Below are positions 7,516 to 17,504 of a stretch of 64,000 bases of DNA, piece after piece (position 1 is the stretch's first letter; each line of letters begins with the position of its first letter). Made by a program: the position numbers and the translations under genes. The stretch lies in assembly GCA_026388715.1 (NCBI GenBank), contig JAPLJF010000010.1:1-64000 (forward strand), written 5' to 3'. Under the pieces are notes generated by a model, which worked only from the letters and a program-made list of their open reading frames with translations, was not told the DNA's origin and ran no database searches. This DNA is from Deltaproteobacteria bacterium. Its GTDB lineage: Bacteria > Desulfobacterota > Desulfobulbia > Desulfobulbales > Desulfocapsaceae.

Positions 7516-9857
7516 ATGAACCGCATTTACCGATTGATCTGGAACAACAGGACCGGCACCTTTGTCGCCGTTTCCGAAAACGCCAAAAGCACTGGCAAGA
7601 AATCGTCATCCGGCGCAACCGTGGTGGCGATGGGTGCGCGCTTGGTCTTGACAGCCTTGGCCATTCCCGTGATGATGTCATTGGGAACGAATGCCTTGCG
7701 CTACCTGCCGGCGGCGTCGTATCGGCAGGTGGTGCCAGCATTAACAGTGGTGCGGGCAGCACGACCATCATCCAGTCGACGCCGAACGCGGCGATCAACT
7801 GGCAGAGCTTCAACATCGGACAGACCGAAGCGGTCCGGTTCGTTCAGCCTGACAGCAACTCGGTAGCGCTCAACCGGGTGCTGGGTTCAGACCCTTCAAA
7901 CATCTTCGGCAGTCTGTCGGCCAACGGCCATGTGTTCCTGCTGAATCCGAACGGCATCCTGTTCGGCCAGGGGGCGCAAGTGAATGTGGGCGGGCTGGTA
8001 GCGTCCACCCTCAACATTACTGACAGCAACTTCATGGCCGGCAGATACAAGTTTACCGGTGCCGGCAAGGGTACGGTCCGCAACCAGGGGTCGATCAACG
8101 CCGACGGCGGTTATGTGGCCCTGCTCGGTGCCAACGTCAGTAACGAAGGCGTGATCTCGGCCAAATTCGGCACGGTGGCACTCGCCGCAGGCAACGCCGT
8201 CACCCTCGACGTGGCCGGGGACGGTCTGCTCAATGTCACGGTGGACCGGGGCGCGGTGAACGCGTTGGCCCAGAACGGCGGCCTGATTCAAGCCGACGGC
8301 GGCCAGGTGCTGCTGACCGCGCAGGCAGCGGGGAACCTGTTGCAGAGCGCGGTGAACAACACCGGCGTGATCCAGGCGCAGAGCATTGAGAACCATAACG
8401 GCACGATCAAGCTTATGGGCGACATGCAAAGCGGTACCGTCAACGTCGGCGGCATACTGGACGCCTCGGCTCCGAATGGCGGCAACGGCGGCTTCATTGA
8501 AACCTCGGCAGCGCACGTCAAGGTCGCCGACAACGCCAAAATCACCACCGTTGCGCCCATGGGGCTGACCGGCACCTGGCTGATCGATCCGAAGGACTAC
8601 ACTATTGGCGCGGGCGGCGACATTGCCGGCTCGACCCTCAGTGCCAGCTTGTTTACAAATAACATCACTATTTCCAGTAACCAAGGTTCCGTTGAAGGCG
8701 CCGGCGATATAAACGTCAACGAGGCCATCACCTGGTCGGCATCTGGAGATCCGACGACTCTGACCTTGAACGCCGTGCGGGATGTGAACGTGAATGAGGC
8801 CATTACCGCCACTAAAGGAAACTTCGAAGCATGCGCCGTTCGCGATATCAACGTGAATAATGCCATTACGACGACCCATGGCAGCGTTGCATTAGGCGCC
8901 GGACACAATGTAAACGTGAGTGCGACCCCCGGGGCCATGACGACGACTAATGGCAACATTACTCTGTGCGCCGGACACGATGTTAACGTGAATGGGAAAA
9001 TTACGCTGACCAATAGCGGCAGTATTCCCGCTGAGAGCCTCGGTCTGGCCCTTGGCCTGGTGCTGAGTGCCGGGAATGATGGTACTGGACCGGGGGTTGC
9101 CGGCGGAAGCGTATACCTTCCGCCGGCTGGTTCCCCCCTTCGGCCTAGCGTCACACGGTCGGAAGCACCAGTCACCGATGTCACCATTAATTACAATCCG
9201 ACGTCGTACACAACGCCGACAGATTATTCGCCTAACTTAATCTTGACCGGAAGCGTAACGCTGACTCAACACATGCTGGTGTTCCCGGATGGGGACAAGG
9301 TTTGGGATGGCACGACCGCAACAACCTTCTCAGGCTTGAAGGGTAGCCCTGCCGGCGTCACGTTGGCTGGTGCCGGTACTGCGAATTTCGATACTCCGGA
9401 CGTAGGAACGGGCAAGATAATCACCTTTAGCGGCTATACCCTTACTGGTGCGAATGCCAACGATTTTGCCTTCGCGACTCCTTGCTGCGGGACTGGTGGT
9501 AATAGAACAACCGGGACTATCACCGCCGTGACGCCACCGCCACCGGGACCGACGCCAACTCCGACACCAACTCCGACACCGACACCAACGCCAACTCCGA
9601 CACCGCCACCGGGACCGACGCCGACACCCATAGTCGTGCCGCCCGTTCTGCCGCCGGTCGTGATGCCGGTTATGATGGCGCCCGAGACGTTGTCCGCTTT
9701 GAATCTCACCGTGATAGGCACGGGCGTCCTCATGCCGCCCGTCCAGTATGTTCAGCCGCCGCTGGTCCAACCGCCACCGGTTGTGGTTGTCCCGCCCGTG
9801 ACGCCACCAGAGGTCTACGTGCCGCCCTATCATCCGCGTAAACAAGACCGCAATTAA
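7516..9857 (+). CDS. TpsA filamentous-haemagglutinin-like secreted adhesin (N-terminal frameshift)
   Basis: About 780 residues if the frame is repaired. ATG 7516 (GGAG upstream) opens an extended signal peptide (MNRIYRLIWNNRTGTFVAVS, then a hydrophobic core ending LGTNA). One base is then missing near 7707-7714; the other frame carries the complete TPS domain (GGVVSAGGASI, NWQSFNIGQTEAVRFVQP, LNRVLGSDPSNIFGSL, NPNGILFGQGAQVNVGGLVAS). Downstream are repeats with NVNEAIT/DVNVN beta-helix motifs (about 8700-9000), one YDG-type repeat (KVWDGTTATTFSGL), a (PT)n spacer and a Pro/Val tail without an anchor. It is the partner of the TpsB gene 61 bp upstream. ATGCTGGGT at 7878 is internal, not the true start. 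Confidence 0.82.
9549..9606 (+). repeat. Pro-Thr coding repeat
   Basis: ACNCCNAC-type hexamers encode an uninterrupted (PT)n spacer in the C-terminal part of TpsA. It is flanked on both sides by PPPGPTPTP blocks, a duplicated edge that suggests slippage. Confidence 0.85.
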
Positions 9858-10024
9858 GAACCGTTGGCCCTGGCCCGTTGATTGATAAACAATGAGCGCC
9901 GGGGCCACTTGTGGTTTTGTTAGACGAGCGAAATCTGCCGATAGGAATCGGTTAAGGAAGTTTGCAAGACCGATCAAATCGCTGCGTGATTGGAAGCCGT
10001 GATTTTCTGCGGTTTGGATAATCT

Positions 10025-10918
10025 ATGACAACTAAGAGGAAAAGGATCGGTTTGCGTTTTTTGGCGATGTTGCCGCACCAGCGCTCGGCAAGCGTGCGCT
10101 CGGTCGTGACGATCATAGTCAAAGGACTCTGTTTTGGCCTGCTGGCCGCCAGTTTTACCCCCAACCAAGCATCTGCGGCGGACGATGCCACGCCATTGTC
10201 CAACCTGAGCCGCCCATTGTCTGCCCATGAAGGTGCAGCAGTCCCATCCACTCTTGAGACGCAATCCGTGGTGGCACATTGTCCCAAGCGGGCGAACTTT
10301 GAACGGGAGCGCGCCTCGCACGAGGCTCGGTACGTGGCAGATTGGGTCGTTGATTCGGGCGACAATCGCAGCATGCCGTTCGCGATTGTTGATAAGACGG
10401 ACGCCAGAGTCTTTGTATTCGATGCGGCTGGGCGGCTTCGCGGCGCAGCCCCAGCGCTGCTCGGTCTGGCGCGGGGTGATGACGCGGTCCCCGGCATCGG
10501 CAACCGGGCGTTGTCGAGTATCCGTCCCGAGGAGCGCACGACGCCGGCGGGCCGCTTCGTGGCCGCACTGGACCGCAATTTGCACGGAAAGCAAATTCTC
10601 TGGGTGGACTACGATGGCGCCATCTCCATGCATCCGGTCATTACGACCAAACCCGAAGAGCGCCGCCTGCAGCGTTTGGCCACTCCGACGCCAAATGACA
10701 ATCGTATTTCCTATGGCTGCATCAATGTGCCGGCGAAGTTCTTCGAGAACGTAGTGCACAAGGCTTTTACCGGGACGAATGGCATCGTCTATGTGCTGCC
10801 GGAAACCAGGTTGGCCAGCGAAGTCTTCGCATCGTATGACGTCGAGGAGCACGCGCGAATGCAGGCCGTGAGGCAACCAGTGCCCGCGCAGGTCGCCTCC
10901 GGAATCGTTTGGCATTGA
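10025..10918 (+). CDS. L,D-transpeptidase-like (YkuD-fold) exported protein
   Basis: 297 residues. A basic N-terminus and hydrophobic segment ending NQASAAD form a Sec signal. The catalytic part carries PFAIVDKTDARVFVFDAAG, the histidine motif AISMHPV and the nucleophile motif ISYGCINVP, matching the conserved His and the S/T-x-G-C-x-N/R pattern of YkuD L,D-transpeptidases, with Tyr where most have His or Lys before Gly. Typical family members cross-link peptidoglycan or attach proteins to it. It follows tpsA by about 170 bp on the same strand and may be its third gene, perhaps acting on the wall during adhesin export. That link is inference. Confidence 0.72.
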   Translation: MTTKRKRIGLRFLAMLPHQRSASVRSVVTIIVKGLCFGLLAASFTPNQASAADDATPLSNLSRPLSAHEGAAVPSTLETQSVVAHCPKRANFERERASHEARYVADWVVDSGDNRSMPFAIVDKTDARVFVFDAAGRLRGAAPALLGLARGDDAVPGIGNRALSSIRPEERTTPAGRFVAALDRNLHGKQILWVDYDGAISMHPVITTKPEERRLQRLATPTPNDNRISYGCINVPAKFFENVVHKAFTGTNGIVYVLPETRLASEVFASYDVEEHARMQAVRQPVPAQVASGIVWH

Positions 10919-11007
10919 GTGTGGACACCGGCAGGAGTAATTTGGTGTCCACTATTGACGACCGACTTCAATATGATATTATACAGTTGTGCTTCTTCTT
11001 GTTATTC

Positions 11008-11053
11008 CTTTAAGCATATTCACAAAACGATTAAATTACAGTGCAGGCTTTCC
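11008..11053 (+). repeat. duplicated upstream block of the activator/kinase genes, copy 1
   Basis: CTTTAAGCATATT...GATTAAATTACAGTGCAGGCTTTCC closely matches 13062-13108, immediately upstream of the hybrid kinase. It is part of the larger duplication that produced the two activator genes and may contain the shared promoter. Confidence 0.65.
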
Positions 11054-11082
11054 TAATAAGTTACGACTAACTATTGGAAAAA

Positions 11083-12603
11083 ATGGACAATAAAGCTAAT
11101 GAGTCTGGGGACGATACCTCAAGGGTTCAACCCTGTTTTGAAGCTTTTGACAACATTATGGGTGCGATTCGTCAACCCATAGTGGTGCTCGATTGTGATT
11201 TGAAGGTGGTAAAAGCCAATCGTTCCTTTTACCAGATGTTCAACATCAAACCAGATGAGACAGAAGGGATACTCATATACGATCTTGGCAATCGGCAATG
11301 GAACATCCCAAAGCTGAGAGAATTGCTTGAAGGAATTCTCTCTGAAGATACATCATTCAATGACTTTGAAGTGGAACATACCTTTTCGACCATCGGCCGC
11401 ATGATAATGCATGTAAGTGCCAAGCAGATTTGCACCAAGCCGAGCCAAACCCAACTGATCCTTTTGGCAATTGAGGATGTGACAAAGCGCGAAGATCAGA
11501 AAAGAGATCTTGAAGAGCTTATTAACAAGCGAACGATCGAGCTTGTCGTTGCCAGGGAAGAGGCGGATAAAAGAAAAGAAATAGCTGAAGCCGCCTTAGC
11601 AGAAATAAAAAAGTTAAAAGAACAACTGGAAGGGGAAAGAGCTTATCTGTAAGAAGAAATTAAACTGGGATGCAACCATGAGCAAATAATCGGTCAAAGT
11701 GACGGGCTTAAGTATGTACTCTATAAAGTTGAGCAGATTGCCGGCAGCAATACTACCGTACTGATTCTTGGTGAGACAGGAACCGGCAAAGAATTGGGCG
11801 CCCGGGCTGTCCATCACTTGAGCTTACGCAAAAATCGGGCTCTGGTGAAAGTAAACTGCGCTACCCTGCCCGTAAACCTGATCGAAAGTGAGTTGTTCGG
11901 TCATGAGAAAGGTGCTTTCACCGGTTCTTTATCGAAACACCTTGGACGATTTGAGGTTGCCAACGGAGCGACTCTGTTTCTGGATGAAATCGGTGAATTG
12001 CCGCTGGAGCTCCAGGCAAAACTGCTCAGAGTCCTTCAGGATGGTGAGTTTGAACGGCTGGGCAGCTCTCATACCATCAAAGTCGATGTGCGGATTATTG
12101 CGGCCACCAATCGTAATCTGGAAGAGGAGGTCCGCATGGGTCGTTTCCGTGAGGATCTCTGGTATCGGTTAAATGTTTTTCCGATTACCATGCCGCCACT
12201 TCGGGACCGCGCGGATGATATCCCCAATCTTGTGGATTTTTACGTCAACAAGATTGCCAAGCGGATGGGCAAGACCATTGCAGTCATTCCGGAGTGTGTA
12301 ATGACTGCTTTACAAACGTATCACTGGCCAGGGAATATTCGAGAGCTGGAAAACGTCCTTGAACGGGCGGTGATCAACTCGTCGGGCCCCAAGTTGCACC
12401 TTGTTGATGAACTTAAAAAGCCGGGCAAGGATTTATCTGCAAACCAAAAAACTTTAGAAGCGGTGGAGCGAGACTATATTATTCGAGTGCTTGAGCAGAC
12501 CAAGTGGAAAGTAAGCGGAAAAGACAGTGCGGCTGAAATCCTTGACCTTGACCGCAGCACCTTGCGCGCCCGCATGTGTAAACTCAATATCCAAAAACCA
12601 TAG
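11083..12603 (+). pseudogene. PAS/AAA+ sigma-54 activator interrupted by a stop codon
   Basis: One frame runs from ATG 11083 to 12603 with a single TAA at 11650-11652. The paralogue at 17505 has CAA at the same place (AYLQEEIKL). Before the stop lie a PAS domain (IRQPIVVLDCDLKVVKANRS...LLAIEDVTKRED) and a coiled coil. After it lies a complete AAA+ module: Walker A GETGTGKE just upstream of 11794, GAFTG, Walker B FLDEIG, arginine-finger region and a Fis-type helix-turn-helix. The pieces can be read as 11083-11652 and as a frame from about 11794, but the second lacks Walker A if started there. It is most likely a nonsense-mutated enhancer-binding protein; a base-calling error is possible. Confidence 0.82.
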
Positions 12604-12643
12604 CTTCCCCTCCCCATGGCGTGGGCCTGGGGCCTGCACATTT

Positions 12644-12826
12644 AGAGCTTGTCCGTAAATAAATCTTTGGTGTTCGCATCCGGCTTTTGGCCGTCTTTGA
12701 CCGCTCCTCAATCGCAAAATCCTTGCCGTAGCGCTGCTACGGCTGCGGTTTTACTCAATCGTCTCGGCCAAATTCGTCTCAAAATCCGGCGCGATCCCTG
12801 AAAAGCTTATTTGCGGACAAGCTCTT
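12644..12826. mobile_element. MITE-like element with 19-bp terminal inverted repeats
   Basis: AGAGCTTGTCCGTAAATAA at the left end and its inverted partner AGAGCTTGTCCGCAAATAA at the right end enclose about 145 bp with no coding capacity and an inner palindrome (CCGTAGCGCTGCTACGG). The paralogous 3' flank after the second activator gene (about 19045-19075) aligns on both sides but lacks the insert, giving an empty-site comparison. The transposase family is unknown. Confidence 0.7.
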
Positions 12827-13061
12827 AGTTCAGATGCAGCCGTTCTGCCTGAAACATGATCGGCGAACCTGGCCACGGTCTATGCGTAGAAAAATCTCGG
12901 ATCGGTTGATGAGGACAATCTGTTGTTGAGTCTCCTGACTGGTGTTGAGAGTCTCTGTGAAAATAGTAGGCAAAGTTCCCTGTTGATCGTTGGGGATAGA
13001 CCTTGTATGATGCCCATTAACCTATCAAGATCTCTGCACGTTTGTTTACCTTCTGGTTGAT

Positions 13062-13108
13062 CTTTTAAGTATATTGATAAAATGATCAAATTACAGTGCG
13101 GACTTTCC
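13062..13108 (+). repeat. duplicated upstream block, copy 2
   Basis: Counterpart of 11008-11053, ending 11 bases before the hybrid kinase ATG. The stretch between the MITE and this block (12827-13061) is otherwise the decayed 3' flank of the upstream activator, similar to 19055-19130. Confidence 0.6.
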
Positions 13109-13119
13109 CCATAAATGAC

Positions 13120-16100
13120 ATGAAAAAACTCACCACTAACACCGCGCGCAAGCAGGGTGAAGAAGCGCTGCTCAAGGCGGGAGCCCTGCAGAACGCGATT
13201 TTCAACAGTGCTAATTTCTCAAGTATTGCCACTGATGCGCAGGGCGTTATTCAGATCTTCAATGTCGGCGCCGAGTGCATGCTGGGCTACACGGCAGCCG
13301 AAGTGGTGAACACGATTACGCCGGCCGATATCTCCGATCCTCAGGAAGTGATCGCCCGTGCCGAAGCACTCAGCGTCGAACTCGGAACTAAGATTACGCC
13401 GGGCTTTGAAGCCCTAGTGTTCAAAGCCTCACGCGGCATCGAGGACATCTACGAGCTGACTTATATCCGCAAGGATGGCAGCCGTTTTCCAGCAGTCGTA
13501 TCGGTCACGGCCCTGCGCGACAAGAAGGCCGCCATCATCGGATATCTGCTGATTGGCACCGATAACACCGCGCGCAAGCAGGTTGAAGCAGAGCGCCAGC
13601 ATTTGCTCGAGATTCAGGAGGAGACAAACAAACAACTGCAGCTGGCCAATGTCACCTTGCGGGAGAGTGAGGAAAAGCTCGCAGTAACGCTTAACTCTAT
13701 TGGCGATGCCGTAATCGCCACCGATGCAAAAGCACGGGTGACACTCCTGAATCCCCTGGCCGAAAAGCTCACCGGTTGGACGCAGGTGCAAGCCAGCGGT
13801 CGCCCGATAGACGAAATTTTTTCCATCATTAACAAAGAAACCCGTCGCCCTGCCACGATCCCGGTAATGGAAACCTTGGCGCAGGGCACGATACACGGCC
13901 TGGCCAATCATACCGTGCTGATTGCCCGTGACGGGAGTGAGTGTGACATCGCCGACAGTTGCGCGCCGATTCGTGGCCGCGAGGATCAGGTGGTCGGATC
14001 CGTTCTGGTGTTCCGCGATGTCACCGGAGAATATGCAGCGCAGCAGGCCTTGCGCGACAATACTACACTGATCCAGACGATTTTGAATACCGTGGTGGAT
14101 GGCATTGTCACCCTTCATGCCCACGGTGGCATCATCGAGACGGTTAACCCGGCCATTGAGCGCATGTTTGGCTATGGTGCCGCAGAACTCGTCGGACAAA
14201 CCTTCAGCCTGCTGATTCCTGAGCTTGATCGAGACCAGCGCAATGGCTCGCTTGAGTATTACAGCGCGAGCGAAGAGGCACGCGCTATCGGCCTTGGCCG
14301 TGAGGTTGTCGGCCGACGCAAGGATGGCAGCATCTTCCCGTTGGAGATAGCGGTCAGCGAGATGTGGCTGGGTGGTCAGCGTTACTTTACCGGCATTTTG
14401 CGTGATATCACCGTGCGCAAGCAGGCTGAAGAGGCGCTGCTCAAGGCGGGAGCCCTGCAGAACGCGATTTTCAACAGCGCCAATTTTTCGAGTATCGCCA
14501 CTGACGCCAAGGGTGTCATCCAGATCTTCAACGTTGGCGCCGAGCGCATGCTGGGTTACACGGCCGCCGAAGTGATGAACACGATCACGCCGGCCGATAT
14601 CTCCGATCCGCAGGAGTTGATTGCCCGCGCCGAAGCGCTCAGCGTCGAACTCGAAACCCCGATTACACCCGGATTTGAAGCCTTGGTGTTCAAGGCTTCA
14701 CGCGGTATCGAGGATATCTACGAGTTGACCTACATTCGCAAGGATGGCAGCCGCTTTCCGGCAGTCGTGTCGGTCACGGCCCTGCGCGACGAGCAGGAGG
14801 CCATTATCGGTTATCTGCTGATCGGCACGGACAACACGGCACGCAAACAGATCGAGGCCGAGCAGAAGCAGCTCGGCCAGCGCCTGCGCGATCATCAGTT
14901 TTACACACGCTCCCTGTTCGAATCCAATATCGATGCGCTGATGACTACCTATCCGTCCGGTATCATCACCGACGTCAACAAGCAGATGGAGGCGCTCACC
15001 GATTGCACGCGTGACGAATTGATCGGCGCGCCGTTTAAAAATTATTTCACTGAGCCGGAGCGGGCCGAGGCCGGCATCAAACTCGTGCTGAGCGAAAAGA
15101 AGGTCACCAACTACGAACTCACCGTGCGCACCAGGGACGGTAAGGAAACTGTGGTGTCCTTGAATGCCACCACCTTTTACGATCGGGACAGGAGGTTGCA
15201 GGGCGTGTTTGCCGCGGCGCGTGACGTCACGGAGCGTAAACTTCTGGATCAGGTGTTGCAGGAAAAGACCGCCGAGTTGGAGAATGCCAAGGCCGTGGCG
15301 GAAAAAGCCAACCTTGCCAAATCGGATTTCCTTTCGAATATGAGCCACGAGATCCGCACACCGATGAATGCCATTATCGGTATGTCTCACTTGGCGCTGA
15401 AGACTCCGCTGACACCGCGTCAGCGCGACTACATCAAGAAGATCAAGGGTTCCAGCCGGCATCTGCTCAGTATTATCAACGATATCCTCGATTTTTCGAA
15501 GATCGAGGTGGGCAAGTTGACGATTGAATACACCGAGTTTGAACTGGAGAAGATGCTCGACAATGTGGCCAACCTGGTCGCCGAGAAGACCGTTGCCAAG
15601 GGGCTGGAACTGGTCTTCAATATAGACAAGAACGTGCCGCCCTCCCTGATTGGCGATCCGCTGCGGATGGGGCAGATTCTGATCAATTACTGCAATAATG
15701 CCGTCAAGTTCACCGAGCATGGCGAGATCGATATCGTCATCCGCCTCCAAGAGCAGACTGCCGAGGATGTGCTGATCTATTGCGCCGTGCGCGATACGGG
15801 CACCGGCCTGACGGAGGAGCAGATAGGGCGCTTGTTCCAGAGATTTTCACAGGCCGACGCCTCGACCACCCGTGAATTTGGTGGCACCGGCCTCGGGCTG
15901 GCTATTTCCAAGAAGCTGGCCGAACTGATGGGCGGAGAGGTGGGTGTCAGCAGCGAACCCGGCAAAGGGAGCACCTTCTGGTTCACGGCACGTCTTGGCA
16001 AGGGCGTCGGCCAGCCGCGTCAGCTGACGCTGTCGACCGACATGCAGGGTAAACGGGTATTGGTGGTAGACGACAACGAGAACGCCCGCCAGATGCTGGG

Positions 16101-17502
16101 TGACCTGCTTGGCAGCATGAGCTTCAAGGTCGACCAGGCCGAGTCGGGCCAGGCGGCCATTGGCGCCGTGAATCGTGCCGAGGCGCAGGGCATGCCTTAC
16201 GAGATCGTGTTTCTCGACTGGAAAATGGAGGGCATGGATGGCAACGAGACGGCCAAACGGCTTAGGGAGCTTCCGCTCAGCCGCATGCCGCACATGATCA
16301 TGGTGACCGCTTTCGGCCGCGAGGAAGTTATAAAGGCTGCGGAGGGAGCCGCTATCGTCGATGTGCTGATCAAACCGGTCAGTCCCTCGGTGCTCTTTGA
16401 CAGTGTGATCCGCATTCTGGGAGGTGTCGACGATGGCGTACGCACCACCGGGGATGCGCCGACCGAGACCTTCGTGCAACTTTCTACCCTCAAGGGCTCC
16501 CGTATCCTGCTGGTGGAGGACAACGATCTCAACCAGGAAGTGGCAACCGAACTGCTGTGTGATGCCGGTTTCATTGTCGATCTGGCCGAGAACGGTCAGA
16601 TCGCGCTGGACAAGGTCAGGGCCGCCGATTACGACATCGTGCTGATGGACATGCAGATGCCGGTGATGGACGGCGTAACGGCGACCCAGGAGATCCGCAA
16701 GGAGGCGCGCTTCAAGGATCTTCCGGTGGTGGCGATGACCGCCAACGCCATGCAGGGCGATCGCGACCGCTGCATGGCGGCGGGTATGAATGATCACGTC
16801 GCCAAGCCGATCGAACCCGAAACCTTGTGGAAGGCGCTGCTGACATGGATCAAGCCGCGACAATCGATAGCCGCCGCCGTAGAGATGAAGCCGCAGGCAG
16901 TGCAAGATGTCGCCCTGCCGTCCGGCATTGAGGGGCTGGACATGGCCGATGGCCTGCGCCGGGTGCTCGGTAAGAAGCCGCTCTACCTCTCGATGCTGCG
17001 CAAGTTCGTCGCCGGGCAGAAATCCGTCGTGACGGAAATCCTCCAAGCGCTGGAGGGCAACTCCTGGGACACTGCGGAGCGGCTCGCCCACACGCTCAAG
17101 GGCGTTTCCGGCACCATCGGCGCCACCGGCCTGCAGCAGCTGGCGGAAAAGCTTGAGACTGCGATCAGGGAGGGCCGTCCGCGCGAGGAGGTCGATGCCC
17201 GGCTCGACGAGTTGAAAATGCTGCTTGAATATTTTATTATCCAACTGGAACAGCAGCTCTCGGTGGAACGGGTCGAGACGGCTGGCATGGTTGCCCCGGA
17301 ACAACTTAAGGCTGTTTGTGACAAGCTGGCGGCATTGCTGGCCGATGATGACGCGGAGGTGGTTGATGTGCTGGATGCGAATGCGGATTTGCTTCACGCC
17401 GCCTTCCCCAACCACTATTGCAAGATTGATGACGCTATCCGCTCATTCGACTTCGAGGCGGCGCTCGCAGCGCTGAGGGCCGCTACCGGGACATTGGTAT
17501 AA
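13120..17502 (+). CDS. five-PAS hybrid histidine kinase (HisKA-HATPase-REC-REC-HPt)
   Basis: 1460 residues from ATG 13120 (a GTG at 13096 is also in frame). No membrane helix is visible, so it is probably a cytoplasmic sensor. In order: PAS1 (about 20-157), PAS2 (188-307), PAS3 (317-435), PAS4 (444-577, a near copy of PAS1), PAS5 (598-706), HisKA with phospho-acceptor His743 in SHEIRTPMN, HATPase (834-957; N box [10 protein letters not shown] boxes DTGTGL and GGTGLGLA), REC1 (977-1100, Asp1033), REC2 (1127-1246, Asp1177) and HPt (His1324 in AHTLKG). The phosphorelay probably ends on the receiver of the sigma-54 activator that begins 2 bases after this stop. The signal sensed is unknown; redox or ligand sensing by PAS is plausible. 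Confidence 0.9.
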   Translation: MKKLTTNTARKQGEEALLKAGALQNAIFNSANFSSIATDAQGVIQIFNVGAECMLGYTAAEVVNTITPADISDPQEVIARAEALSVELGTKITPGFEALVFKASRGIEDIYELTYIRKDGSRFPAVVSVTALRDKKAAIIGYLLIGTDNTARKQVEAERQHLLEIQEETNKQLQLANVTLRESEEKLAVTLNSIGDAVIATDAKARVTLLNPLAEKLTGWTQVQASGRPIDEIFSIINKETRRPATIPVMETLAQGTIHGLANHTVLIARDGSECDIADSCAPIRGREDQVVGSVLVFRDVTGEYAAQQALRDNTTLIQTILNTVVDGIVTLHAHGGIIETVNPAIERMFGYGAAELVGQTFSLLIPELDRDQRNGSLEYYSASEEARAIGLGREVVGRRKDGSIFPLEIAVSEMWLGGQRYFTGILRDITVRKQAEEALLKAGALQNAIFNSANFSSIATDAKGVIQIFNVGAERMLGYTAAEVMNTITPADISDPQELIARAEALSVELETPITPGFEALVFKASRGIEDIYELTYIRKDGSRFPAVVSVTALRDEQEAIIGYLLIGTDNTARKQIEAEQKQLGQRLRDHQFYTRSLFESNIDALMTTYPSGIITDVNKQMEALTDCTRDELIGAPFKNYFTEPERAEAGIKLVLSEKKVTNYELTVRTRDGKETVVSLNATTFYDRDRRLQGVFAAARDVTERKLLDQVLQEKTAELENAKAVAEKANLAKSDFLSNMSHEIRTPMNAIIGMSHLALKTPLTPRQRDYIKKIKGSSRHLLSIINDILDFSKIEVGKLTIEYTEFELEKMLDNVANLVAEKTVAKGLELVFNIDKNVPPSLIGDPLRMGQILINYCNNAVKFTEHGEIDIVIRLQEQTAEDVLIYCAVRDTGTGLTEEQIGRLFQRFSQADASTTREFGGTGLGLAISKKLAELMGGEVGVSSEPGKGSTFWFTARLGKGVGQPRQLTLSTDMQGKRVLVVDDNENARQMLGDLLGSMSFKVDQAESGQAAIGAVNRAEAQGMPYEIVFLDWKMEGMDGNETAKRLRELPLSRMPHMIMVTAFGREEVIKAAEGAAIVDVLIKPVSPSVLFDSVIRILGGVDDGVRTTGDAPTETFVQLSTLKGSRILLVEDNDLNQEVATELLCDAGFIVDLAENGQIALDKVRAADYDIVLMDMQMPVMDGVTATQEIRKEARFKDLPVVAMTANAMQGDRDRCMAAGMNDHVAKPIEPETLWKALLTWIKPRQSIAAAVEMKPQAVQDVALPSGIEGLDMADGLRRVLGKKPLYLSMLRKFVAGQKSVVTEILQALEGNSWDTAERLAHTLKGVSGTIGATGLQQLAEKLETAIREGRPREEVDARLDELKMLLEYFIIQLEQQLSVERVETAGMVAPEQLKAVCDKLAALLADDDAEVVDVLDANADLLHAAFPNHYCKIDDAIRSFDFEAALAALRAATGTLV
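13147..13596 (+). repeat. intragenic direct repeat encoding PAS1
   Basis: About 450 bp repeated at 14416-14865 at a constant offset of 1269 bp (423 codons), with mostly synonymous differences. It contains [19 protein letters not shown] in both copies. It reflects recent domain duplication or gene conversion within one kinase. Confidence 0.85.
14416..14865 (+). repeat. intragenic direct repeat encoding PAS4
   Basis: Second copy of 13147-13596. Both copies share the [20 protein letters not shown] core and differ at only a few residues. Confidence 0.85.
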
Positions 17503-17504
17503 TT

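Noticed and set aside
5850-7714. Phase variation by homopolymer slippage in tpsB/tpsA
   Set aside because: The G runs at the frame breaks are only two to three bases long, too short for typical slippage switches.
7896-8879. 327-codon frame antisense to tpsA
   Set aside because: No domains; explained by codon bias of the repetitive sense strand.
9549-9606. CRISPR-like short repeat
   Set aside because: In-frame Pro-Thr codons without spacers; coding repeat only.
11650-11652. Recoded stop codon in the activator
   Set aside because: TAA is not used for selenocysteine or pyrrolysine, and no structure typical of read-through is visible. A nonsense mutation or base-call error is simpler.
15847-17415. 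522-codon frame antisense to the hybrid kinase
   Set aside because: Mirror of a GC-biased coding strand; His/Arg-rich without domains, while the sense strand has complete kinase domains.
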